From: ZC4RG30 sp964417875
GTDB lineage: Bacteria; Pseudomonadota; Gammaproteobacteria; Steroidobacterales; Steroidobacteraceae
NCBI GenBank assembly: GCA_964417875.1
Contig: CAYQJU010000080.1
Coordinates: 1-12,373 of the forward strand
Length of the DNA: 12,373 nucleotides
Direction: 5' to 3'
Shown here: piece after piece, positions 6,642 through 12,373 of the stretch
Position numbering within the stretch: the first letter of the stretch is position 1
Layout: each line of letters starts with the position of its first letter
The notes under the pieces: model-generated
Databases searched by the model: none
The model's input: only the letters and a program-made list of their open reading frames with translations
What the model was told of the DNA's origin: nothing
Position numbers and translations under genes: made by a program

Positions 6642-7040
6642 ATGAAGCTGGCGCAGGAATTCAAACAGTTCGCGATGCGCGGCAACGTCATCGACCTTGC
6701 CGTCGGCGTGGTCATCGGCACCGCATTCGGCAAGATCGTCTCGTCGCTGGTGGCCGACATCATCATGCCGCCACTGGGCGTGCTGCTGGCCGGCATGAAC
6801 TTCTCGCGGCTGGCGGTGGCTGTCGGCATCAATCCCGAGGGCGAACCGGTGCTGCTGAAGTACGGACTGTTCATCCAGGCACTGATCGACTTCCTGATCA
6901 TCGCGCTGGTGATCTTCCTGGCCGTGCGGGGCATCAACAAGCTCAAGCGCCCGCCGGAACCGGCCACGCCGCCGGCGCCGCCGCGCAACGAAGTGCTGCT
7001 CGAGGAGATCCGCGACCTGCTGAAGAAGCAGCAGGGCTGA
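6642..7040 (+). CDS. mscL: Large-conductance mechanosensitive channel
   Basis: Homopentameric inner-membrane channel that opens under high membrane tension and releases solutes during hypo-osmotic shock. Length is 132 residues (E. coli 136). It has an N-terminal amphipathic helix (MKLAQEFKQFAMRGN), a first transmembrane helix at about 16-45 lining the pore, a short periplasmic loop, a second helix at about 74-97, and a C-terminal cytoplasmic coil NEVLLEEIRDLLKKQ after a proline-rich linker PPEPATPPAPP. Pore-constriction residues Leu19 and Val23 and the packing glycines 22, 26 and 30 match E. coli numbering. Position 27 is Thr instead of Ala. GGGAGA ends 6 bases before the chosen ATG, which aligns with the family start. 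Upstream in-frame ATGs at 6606 and 6615 are not supported. It converges on pepQ with a 17-base gap. Confidence 0.97.
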   Translation: MKLAQEFKQFAMRGNVIDLAVGVVIGTAFGKIVSSLVADIIMPPLGVLLAGMNFSRLAVAVGINPEGEPVLLKYGLFIQALIDFLIIALVIFLAVRGINKLKRPPEPATPPAPPRNEVLLEEIRDLLKKQQG

Positions 7041-7057
7041 CCGGGGCGGCCTGGCCT

Positions 7058-8383
7058 TCAGCCGCTCACCGCGGCAAAGGCGCTGCGCGTCAGGTTGTCG
7101 TGACCCGAAGCGGTCACGACGACATTGTCCTCGATGCGGATGCCGCCGCAGGGCGCGAGCCGTTCCACCAGCGGCCAGTTCACTGCCGCGGCATGCGGGC
7201 CGGCCGCCAGCTGCTTCAGCAGCAGGGCGATGAAATAAAGCCCCGGCTCGACCGTCACCACCATGCCCGGCTCGAGTTGCCGCGTCAGTCGCAGCGCCGG
7301 ATGTCCGGGCGGACGGGGAATGGGTGCGGCATCGGCCGCCGGGCGAAAGCCGCCCACATCATGCACCTGCACCCCGAGCAGATGCCCCAGCCCATGTGGC
7401 AGGAACGCGCCGCTGACGCCGCATTCCACCGCGGACTCCGGTGCCATGCGCAGCACGTCGGCCTCATGCAGCAGCCGCGCCACGAGCAGGTGCGCGCGCA
7501 GGTGCAGCTCGCGCCAGTCCAAGCCCGGTGCCACCGCGGCGCAGAGTTCCAGCTGCAACGCATGCATGCCCTCGACCAGCGATGCGAACAGCCCCGGCGA
7601 GCGCGCCCAGGTGCGCGTGATGTCGCTGGCGTAGCCGCGGAAAGCGGCGCCGGCATCGATCAGCAATGACAGCGCGCGCGCCGGTGGTTGCGGCTCGCGT
7701 CGCTGGTAATGCAATGTGGCCGCGTTGGCATTCAGCGCGACGATGGGTGGATAGGGCAGGGCTGCTTCCGGCTGGCGCACCGCACCCAGGAAGGCCAGGT
7801 GGATGTCGTACTCCGCTCCGCCGTCGCGAAAGCAGCGCTCGGCGGCCAGATGACCGGCCACGCCGATGTGGCTGGCGGTGCGCATGCAGGCCAACTCATG
7901 GCGGCTCTTGCGACAGCGCGCCTGCTCCAGGTGCGCCAGCACGCCGGCGGGATTGCGCAGCCACCCGCCCGGCGGATCCGGCTCGCCGATCCAGCCCACC
8001 CTGCCGGGCAGTGCCGCCGCCGCCGCGATCGCCGCGGCGGCATCCCGCACCACCACCAGGTCGAACAGGTCGATCCATGGTTCATCCGGCGGCGCCGGCG
8101 GGCTGTGCCAGTAATCCTCCGGTGCAACAAACACCAGCCGCGGCCGGCCGGCCGGCACCATCACCAGCAGGCTGCCCGGTGCGGCCGCTGCCGGCACCAG
8201 CCAGGTGAACCAGGGGTTCGGCCGGAAGGGACAGGCCTGGTCGTCCATGAACACCATGTGTTCGGTACCGGCGGCAATCACCAGCGAATCCAGTTGCGCA
8301 TCGGCGAGTGCGGCATCGATGGCCGACTGCACATGGCGCAGGTGATCAGCGAACAGTACTGCGTCGAGTTCTTCCCATGCCAT
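7058..8383 (-). CDS. pepQ: Xaa-Pro dipeptidase (M24B metallopeptidase)
   Basis: Cytoplasmic prolidase that hydrolyses dipeptides with C-terminal proline, using two metal ions. Length is 441 residues (E. coli PepQ 443), and similarity runs end to end. An N-terminal domain (about 1-160) contains FMDDQACPFRPNPWF and PEDYWH, and a pita-bread catalytic domain follows. All five metal ligands are present: Asp243 and Asp254 in LLIDAGAAFRGYASDITRTW, His334 in LPHGLGHLLG, Glu379 in VTVEPGLYF, and Glu418 in GGIRIEDNVVV. Further typical stretches are KSRHELACMRTAS and VALNANAATLHY. The start at 8383 aligns with PepQ. The frame is open for another 176 codons upstream, but these are antisense to the lipoprotein gene. 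No Shine-Dalgarno sequence is visible before the ATG. PepQ-type enzymes can also hydrolyse some organophosphate esters as a side activity. Confidence 0.95.
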   Translation of the reverse strand: MAWEELDAVLFADHLRHVQSAIDAALADAQLDSLVIAAGTEHMVFMDDQACPFRPNPWFTWLVPAAAAPGSLLVMVPAGRPRLVFVAPEDYWHSPPAPPDEPWIDLFDLVVVRDAAAAIAAAAALPGRVGWIGEPDPPGGWLRNPAGVLAHLEQARCRKSRHELACMRTASHIGVAGHLAAERCFRDGGAEYDIHLAFLGAVRQPEAALPYPPIVALNANAATLHYQRREPQPPARALSLLIDAGAAFRGYASDITRTWARSPGLFASLVEGMHALQLELCAAVAPGLDWRELHLRAHLLVARLLHEADVLRMAPESAVECGVSGAFLPHGLGHLLGVQVHDVGGFRPAADAAPIPRPPGHPALRLTRQLEPGMVVTVEPGLYFIALLLKQLAAGPHAAAVNWPLVERLAPCGGIRIEDNVVVTASGHDNLTRSAFAAVSG

Positions 8384-8389
8384 GCGGCA

Positions 8390-8421
8390 AGCATAACGCT
8401 GCCTGCGGCTGCGCTTGTCAT
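8390..8421 (-). promoter_or_regulatory. Weak candidate promoter for pepQ, giving a near-leaderless mRNA
   Basis: On the minus strand TATGCT (4 of 6 matches to the -10 consensus) ends 6 bases before the pepQ ATG. ATGACA (5 of 6 matches to the -35) lies 20 bases further upstream. That spacing is longer than the usual 16-18. If it is used, transcription would begin at or next to the start codon, which would fit the absence of a ribosome-binding site. Confidence 0.2.
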
Positions 8422-8470
8422 ATCCACTGTCGTTGATCCGCGACGTGGTGCGTGCAAGCAACGAACCGTT

Positions 8471-8499
8471 TTGAATCGCATCACGGAACTGGATAGACT
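8471..8499 (+). promoter_or_regulatory. Sigma-70-type promoter of the small lipoprotein gene
   Basis: TTGAAT and TAGACT are separated by 17 bases. Each matches the consensus at 4 of 6 positions. The expected transcription start is near 8506, leaving a leader of about 100 bases before the ATG at 8606. This is the best promoter match in the window and lies in a locally less GC-rich stretch. Confidence 0.5.
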
Positions 8500-8519
8500 T
8501 TGTTGCAGCGATGCGAAGA

Positions 8520-8533
8520 TTCGATGGATCGAA
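8520..8533 (+). repeat. Short palindrome in the lipoprotein leader
   Basis: TTCGAT and ATCGAA are perfect inverted copies separated by GG, just downstream of the expected transcription start of the lipoprotein gene. This could be a DNA operator half-site pair or a small RNA stem with a TGGA tetraloop. With a single copy, chance cannot be excluded. Confidence 0.4.
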
Positions 8534-8605
8534 AGCTCCTTCACCTCGTGTTGCGTTCTGGTTCCGACTGGTCTCTATCCACTCATTTTCGGGGAATCCA
8601 TTCCA

Positions 8606-8851
8606 ATGAATATCAAACTCGCCCTGGGTGCCGCCGCTGTTGCGCTGGCCCTCGCCGCATGCTCGTCGCAGGATGATTCGATGGCCGCGACGCAGGAAGC
8701 TGCAGCGCCGGTCACCGAGGCACCTGCTGCCGCGCTGGAATCCGACGCTGCTGCCACCACCGACATCGCTGCGGACACTGCCGCCACCGATCCGGCTGCT
8801 CCCGTGGCCGAAGACTCGGCTGCCGCCGGCGCCGAGACTGCTGCACAGTAA
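8606..8851 (+). CDS. Small acidic alanine-rich lipoprotein, function unknown
   Basis: Predicted 81-residue lipoprotein with no family that I recognise. The N-terminus is a lipoprotein signal peptide: MNIK, a hydrophobic core LALGAAAVALALAAC, and lipobox Leu16-Ala17-Ala18-Cys19. The +2 residue is serine, so sorting to the outer membrane is expected. The mature part (62 residues after Cys19) is low complexity and probably disordered. It has 25 alanines and 12 acidic residues but no lysine, arginine or histidine. The start is supported by the signal peptide and by GGGGAA at 8591-8596. That site sits partly within a short inverted repeat (GGAAT/ATTCC, 8593-8604). It is preceded by its own promoter and followed by strong inverted repeats, so it is probably monocistronic. 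It could be an envelope-stress or spacer-type lipoprotein, but this is speculation. Confidence 0.8.
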   Translation: MNIKLALGAAAVALALAACSSQDDSMAATQEAAAPVTEAPAAALESDAAATTDIAADTAATDPAAPVAEDSAAAGAETAAQ

Positions 8852-8856
8852 GCAGC

Positions 8857-8931
8857 CTCGTTGCGAGAGCCCGGCGCCTTCGGCCGGGCAAACGAGCCCG
8901 GCCAGGCGCAACCTGTCCGGGCTTGCTCGTT
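8857..8931 (+). repeat. Nested inverted repeats with mutually exclusive foldings
   Basis: The spacer after the lipoprotein gene contains CTCGTT (8857), GCCCGGC (8869), GCCGGGC (8883), AACGAG (8891), GCCCGGC (8896), CCGGGC (8917) and CTCGTT (8926). The first GCCCGGC can pair with GCCGGGC inside a CTCGTT/AACGAG stem. Alternatively AACGAG and the second GCCCGGC pair with the downstream CCGGGC and second CTCGTT, with an added CAGG/CCTG stem and CGCAA loop. A third pairing, GCCGGGC with the second GCCCGGC, is also possible. No T-run follows the first hairpin and only TT ends the second. It may terminate lipoprotein transcription or act as an attenuator before the acetyltransferase gene. Confidence 0.6.
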
Positions 8932-8947
8932 ACTGGAGCCGGAGAAC

Positions 8948-9457
8948 ATGACCGTCAGCCTTCGCGATGCACGCGGGCACGCGGAAGATCGCGCCTGGAT
9001 CGAAAGTGTTTATCGCGACTATCTGGACGACCTGCGTGCGCGCCGGACCGGGCTGTTCCCCGTCCTCGGCGCGGTGGGCCTGGGCGAGACGCATCAGGTG
9101 CAGGGCTGGCTTGCCGATCGTGAGGCCACGCTGCTGACCATCCTCGAACATGGCCAGCGCGCCGGCTTCGCGCTGCTGGTGCGCAAACCTGCGCGGGGTG
9201 TCGACTACCGGCTCACCGAATTCTTCATTGCCCGGCCGAAGCGCCGCCGCGGCCTCGGGCGCGCCGCCGCGCGGCTGATCTTCGACCGCTTCGCCGGCCG
9301 CTGGGAGGTCATCCAGGACTCCGGCAGCCGCGGGGCCATTGCCTTCTGGCGCAATGTGCTGGCGGCCTATACGCGCGGGCATTATCGTGAGAGGACCGCG
9401 CACGGCGAGGTGTGCCAGGCTTTTTCGTCCGCCAATACGAACAGGGGTGACCCATGA
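8948..9457 (+). CDS. GNAT-family N-acetyltransferase, substrate unknown
   Basis: Predicted cytoplasmic acetyltransferase of 169 residues that would use acetyl-CoA to acetylate an amine on an unknown small molecule or protein. The acetyl-CoA-binding motif A is visible as TEFFIARPKRRRGLGRAAA, with RxxGxG at residues 99-104 following a beta strand. Motif B follows as GRWEVIQDSGSRGAIAFWRNVL (118-138), with the typical AIAFWR helix. It resembles the small predicted acetyltransferases of COG5628 (by memory, not searched). The ATG at 8948 has GGAG sequences at 8935 and 8941. An in-frame TTG at 8861 would place translation through the inverted repeats and is rejected. The stop overlaps the next ATG (ATGA), so it is probably co-translated with the beta-barrel gene. 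Confidence 0.82.
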   Translation: MTVSLRDARGHAEDRAWIESVYRDYLDDLRARRTGLFPVLGAVGLGETHQVQGWLADREATLLTILEHGQRAGFALLVRKPARGVDYRLTEFFIARPKRRRGLGRAAARLIFDRFAGRWEVIQDSGSRGAIAFWRNVLAAYTRGHYRERTAHGEVCQAFSSANTNRGDP

Positions 9458-10170
9458 GGATTTCCACGCAACCGGGCCGGACCATGCGGCTGCTGCTCGC
9501 AGTCGTCGCGCTGACCGCGGCCGCCCAGGCGGGTGCTGCCATGCCGGGGCTGTACTTCTCCGGCTTCTACATGGATTCCACCCTGGGCTATTCCACCGCC
9601 GATGTCAGCGCCGCGGACATGGAAGCCTGGCGCGGGCAGATCTGGGGCTCATCGCGCTACGAGGCCGATGTGCTCGACCTCGAGCAGTCCGAGTTCGACC
9701 GCACCGACATCGGCTACAGCTTCGGCGTGGGTTACCAGCTCACCGACTTCTTCGCCGCCGAGCTGGCCTACGTGCAGATGGGCGAGTCACGCTATATGGC
9801 CATCGGCAGCGTGCAGTTCCGCGAGGGCGGCGGCGTGCTGCGCACCCGCACCGACATGCGCAGCCGGTCCCGCGGGCTGGCGCTGTCCGGCATCGCGATC
9901 TGGCCGATGGGCGATCACTGGGCGCTGGATGCGCGCGGCGGCCTGCTGCTCAGCAAGAAGAAGGTGCGCTACGCGGTCACCGGACAGAACGGTGAATATG
10001 ACGATCATTCGCTGAAGGATGGCTCGGTGGCCATGCTGTTCGGCGCCGGGGTGAACTGGTCGATGTCGCCGGGCACCGCGATCCGCGTCGGCTACACCCG
10101 CCTGCAGCAGGCGCTGTATGACGACGCCAGTGTCGACTCCTGGGTGCTGGGACTGAAATACGCCTGGTAG
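9454..10170 (+). CDS. Predicted outer-membrane beta-barrel protein
   Basis: Predicted 238-residue outer-membrane protein with no specific family assigned. Evidence is a Sec signal peptide (hydrophobic core RLLLAVVALTAAA at 12-24, likely cleavage after AGA near residue 28), alternating aromatic/polar strands such as GLYFSGFYMDSTLGYS, DIGYSFGVGYQLTDFFAAELAYVQMG and GAGVNWSMSPGTAIRVGYTRLQ, and a C-terminal WVLGLKYAW ending in tryptophan, the expected BAM recognition pattern. It resembles small eight-stranded OmpA/OmpW-like barrels. The start at 9454 is supported by GGGGTGA just upstream and by the ATGA overlap with the acetyltransferase. The alternative start at Met11 (9484) would give a more standard signal peptide length but lacks a clear ribosome-binding site. 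It converges with uvrA, leaving 19 bases and no visible terminator. Confidence 0.8.
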   Translation: MRISTQPGRTMRLLLAVVALTAAAQAGAAMPGLYFSGFYMDSTLGYSTADVSAADMEAWRGQIWGSSRYEADVLDLEQSEFDRTDIGYSFGVGYQLTDFFAAELAYVQMGESRYMAIGSVQFREGGGVLRTRTDMRSRSRGLALSGIAIWPMGDHWALDARGGLLLSKKKVRYAVTGQNGEYDDHSLKDGSVAMLFGAGVNWSMSPGTAIRVGYTRLQQALYDDASVDSWVLGLKYAW

Positions 10171-10189
10171 CAGGCGCAGACGCAAGGAA

Positions 10190-12373
10190 TCAGGCGGCCG
10201 CGCCCTGCTGCAGCAGCGGCGCCAGGTACTTCCCGGTGGCACTGCCGGGCTCTGCGGCGATGGCCTCGGGCGTGCCGGCCGCAACGAGGCGGCCGCCATG
10301 CGTGCCGCCGCCGGGCCCGAGGTCGATGATCCAGTCCGCCGTCTTCACCACGTCGAGGTTGTGCTCGATCACCACCACGGTGTTGCCCTCGTCGCGCAGG
10401 CGATGCAGCACGGTGAGCAGCTGCGCCACGTCGTGGAAATGCAGCCCGGTGGTGGGCTCGTCGAGGATGTACAGCGTGCGTCCGGTGGCGCGCTTGGCCA
10501 GCTCGCGCGCCAGCTTCACCCGCTGCGCCTCGCCGCCCGACAGCGTGGTGGCGTTCTGTCCCAGCTGGATGTAGCCCAGGCCCACGTCCATCAGCGTCTG
10601 CAGCTTCGAGGCGATCATCGGCACCGCGGCGAAGAAGGCGTTGGCTTCCTCGATGGTCATCTGCAGCACCTCGTGGATGTTGCGCCCGCGATAGCGGATC
10701 TCCAGCGTCTCGCGGTTGTAGCGCCGCCCCTGGCACACATCGCAGGGCACATAGACATCGGGCAGGAAGTGCATCTCGACGCGGATCACGCCGTCGCCCT
10801 GGCAGGCCTCACAGCGCCCGCCCTTCACGTTGAAGCTGAAACGGCCGGAGCTGTAGCCGCGAGCGCGGGCTTCGGGCACCTGTGCGAAAAGCTCGCGCAG
10901 TGGTGCGAACAGGCCGGTGTAGGTGGCGGGGTTAGAACGTGGCGTGCGGCCGATGGGGCTCTGGTCGATATCAATGACGCGATCGACATGCTCCAGGCCC
11001 TCGATGGCCGTCGCTTGCGGCGCATCGAAGCCGGTGAGGCCGAGATGCCGCGCCACGCCGGCATAAAGTGTGTCGTTCACCAGCGTGGACTTTCCCGAGC
11101 CGGAGACCCCGGTCACGCAGGTGAACAGGCCCACCGGGAATTCCGCCGTCACCTGCTGCAGGTTGTTCGCGCTGGCGCCGCTGATGCGGATCACCTCATC
11201 GCGCGGCGCGCTGCGCTTCGCCGGCACCTCGATGCGCTTGCGGCCGGAGAGATAGTCGCCCGTCAGCGAGGCCGGATTGTCGCGCACCTCGGCCGGCGTG
11301 CCCTGCGCCACCACGCGTCCGCCATGCACGCCGGCGCCCGGACCGATGTCCAGCACATGGTCGGCGGTGAGGATGGCGTCCTGGTCGTGCTCGACCACCA
11401 GCACGGTGTTGCCCAGGTCGCGCAGCCGCTTCAGCGTGGTGAGCAGCCGCGCATTGTCGCGCTGGTGCAGGCCGATCGAGGGTTCATCGAGGATGTAGAG
11501 CACCCCGGTGAGCCCCGAGCCCACCTGGCTTGCGAGGCGGATGCGCTGCGCCTCGCCGCCCGACAGCGTCTCGGCGCTGCGATCCAGCGTCAGGTAATCC
11601 AGGCCCACATCCACCAGGAAGCGCAGCCGGTCGGCCACCTCCTTGACGATGCGCGTGGCGATCTCGCCGCGCCAGCCGGCGACCGCAAGGCTCTCGTGGT
11701 GCGCCAGTGCGCGCGCCACGGACAGCTCGGACACCTGCGGCAGCGTGTGCCCGGCCACATGCACATGCCGCGCCGTTTCGTTGAGCCTTGCGCCACCGCA
11801 TTCGGCACAGCGACGCGTGCCCCGGAAGCGCCCCAGCTCATCGCGCACCGTCGCCGATTCAGTCTCGCGGTAACGGCGCTCCATGTTCGGCAGGATGCCC
11901 TCGAAGGCGTGCGTGCGTTTCACCGTGCGGCCACGCGCATCGATGTGGCGGAACTCGACCTCGGTGCTGCCGCTGCCATGGAGCACCACCTCGCGCACCT
12001 TTTCCGGCAGCTTGTTCCAGGGCATCTCGACGTCGAAGCGGTAGTGCGCCGCCAGCGCCTGCACCATCTGGAAGTACCAGCCGTTGCGCCGGTCCCAGCC
12101 GCGGATCGCGCCGCCGGCCAGCGACAGTTCCGGATGCGTGATCACGCGCGCCGGATCGAAGAAATCCTGGTATCCCAGTCCGTCACAGGCCGGACACGCG
12201 CCGGCGGGACTGTTGAAGGAGAACAGCTTCGGCTCCAGCTGCGGCACGCTGTAGCCGCAGGTGGGGCAGGCATGCAGGCTGGAGAACACCAGCTCGTCAC
12301 GCTTGCCGCCGGCAAAGTCCAGGCGCGCCACGCCCTTGCCCAGCCGCAGCGCGGTCTCGAAGGATTCGGCCAG
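10190..12373 (-). CDS. uvrA: UvrABC system protein A, C-terminal 727 residues (5' end outside window)
   Basis: Damage-recognition ATPase of nucleotide excision repair. As a dimer with UvrB it scans DNA and loads UvrB at bulky lesions. The visible 727 residues correspond to roughly residue 215 to the end of the about 940-residue protein. The first Walker A lies outside the window. Seen in order (numbering the visible piece): first zinc module CPTC/CPAC (Cys36, 39, 60, 63), ABC signature LSGGEAQR at 270-277, Walker B LDEPSIGLH near 295, second Walker A GVSGSGKST at 422-430, second zinc module CEAC/CDVC (521, 524, 544, 547), second signature LSGGEAQR from 611, and LDEPTTGLH. DQSPIGRTPRSNPATYTG is also diagnostic. 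The frame is intact. LexA control is common for uvrA, but its promoter is outside the window. Confidence 0.97.
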   Translation of the reverse strand: MAESFETALRLGKGVARLDFAGGKRDELVFSSLHACPTCGYSVPQLEPKLFSFNSPAGACPACDGLGYQDFFDPARVITHPELSLAGGAIRGWDRRNGWYFQMVQALAAHYRFDVEMPWNKLPEKVREVVLHGSGSTEVEFRHIDARGRTVKRTHAFEGILPNMERRYRETESATVRDELGRFRGTRRCAECGGARLNETARHVHVAGHTLPQVSELSVARALAHHESLAVAGWRGEIATRIVKEVADRLRFLVDVGLDYLTLDRSAETLSGGEAQRIRLASQVGSGLTGVLYILDEPSIGLHQRDNARLLTTLKRLRDLGNTVLVVEHDQDAILTADHVLDIGPGAGVHGGRVVAQGTPAEVRDNPASLTGDYLSGRKRIEVPAKRSAPRDEVIRISGASANNLQQVTAEFPVGLFTCVTGVSGSGKSTLVNDTLYAGVARHLGLTGFDAPQATAIEGLEHVDRVIDIDQSPIGRTPRSNPATYTGLFAPLRELFAQVPEARARGYSSGRFSFNVKGGRCEACQGDGVIRVEMHFLPDVYVPCDVCQGRRYNRETLEIRYRGRNIHEVLQMTIEEANAFFAAVPMIASKLQTLMDVGLGYIQLGQNATTLSGGEAQRVKLARELAKRATGRTLYILDEPTTGLHFHDVAQLLTVLHRLRDEGNTVVVIEHNLDVVKTADWIIDLGPGGGTHGGRLVAAGTPEAIAAEPGSATGKYLAPLLQQGAAA

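Noticed and set aside
8019..8041. Perfect 9-bp inverted repeat with a 5-base loop, containing GCGATCGC
   Set aside because: It lies inside pepQ and is explained by consecutive alanine codons (AAAIAAAAA). The octamer occurs by chance in GC-rich DNA and was not seen as a family of repeats.
7688..8605. In-frame upstream extension of the small lipoprotein gene, open for 306 codons
   Set aside because: The lipoprotein signal peptide and ribosome-binding site fix the start at 8606. The upstream frame is antisense to pepQ.
8384..8911. In-frame N-terminal extension of pepQ by 176 codons
   Set aside because: The PepQ family start aligns at 8383. The extension is antisense to the lipoprotein gene and its promoter and has serine/glycine-rich shadow composition.
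1..12373. Search for defence systems, prophage, transposons, CRISPR arrays, tRNAs or integration sites
   Set aside because: No transposase, integrase, repeat-spacer pattern, cloverleaf or direct flanking repeats were seen. Apart from two unassigned envelope genes and two enzymes of unknown substrate, the genes are core housekeeping genes, and I found no convincing undescribed multi-gene system.

Overview
This window reads as ordinary, well-conserved chromosomal housekeeping DNA from a high-GC gammaproteobacterium. The GC content is roughly two thirds by eye and was not computed. Supporting signs are the gene order rpsE-rpmD-rplO-secY-rpmJ-rpsM-rpsK-rpsD-rpoA-rplQ, RpoA residue numbering that matches E. 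coli exactly at the C-terminal DNA-contact positions, and close matches of MscL, PepQ and UvrA to their enterobacterial relatives. A Xanthomonadales/Nevskiales-like lineage is plausible, but the sequence alone does not settle it. No mobile element, CRISPR array, tRNA or rRNA was seen.

Region 1 (1-5516, all + strand) is the distal part of the spc operon followed by the alpha operon. Genes are tightly packed, with a TGATG junction at rpmD/rplO and short spacers elsewhere. A strong hairpin without a U-tract sits between rpoA and rplQ. A perfect 10-bp stem terminator follows rplQ. The window begins inside rpsE. L17 carries a lysine/alanine-rich tail built from an 11-residue repeat.

Region 2 (5591-8383) holds a TauD/TfdA-type Fe(II)/2-oxoglutarate dioxygenase (-), the large-conductance mechanosensitive channel mscL (+) and the Xaa-Pro dipeptidase pepQ (-). 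The dioxygenase and mscL are divergent. mscL and pepQ converge with a 17-base gap.

Region 3 (8384-10170, + strand) starts with a 222-base intergenic stretch containing a good sigma-70-type promoter. It serves an 81-residue, strongly acidic, alanine-rich lipoprotein. Next comes a compact set of inverted repeats that can fold in mutually exclusive ways. A GNAT acetyltransferase follows and overlaps by ATGA with an outer-membrane beta-barrel protein.

Region 4 (10190-12373, - strand) is the C-terminal three quarters of uvrA, cut by the window end.

Functionally the window combines the translation/transcription/secretion core (ribosomal proteins, RNA polymerase alpha, SecY) with unrelated housekeeping genes: osmotic safety valve, dipeptide turnover, DNA repair and envelope proteins. 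I see no convincing novel multi-gene system. The items most worth a second look are the switch-like inverted repeats at 8857-8931, the acidic lipoprotein with its long leader, the dioxygenase of unknown substrate, and the L17 tail.
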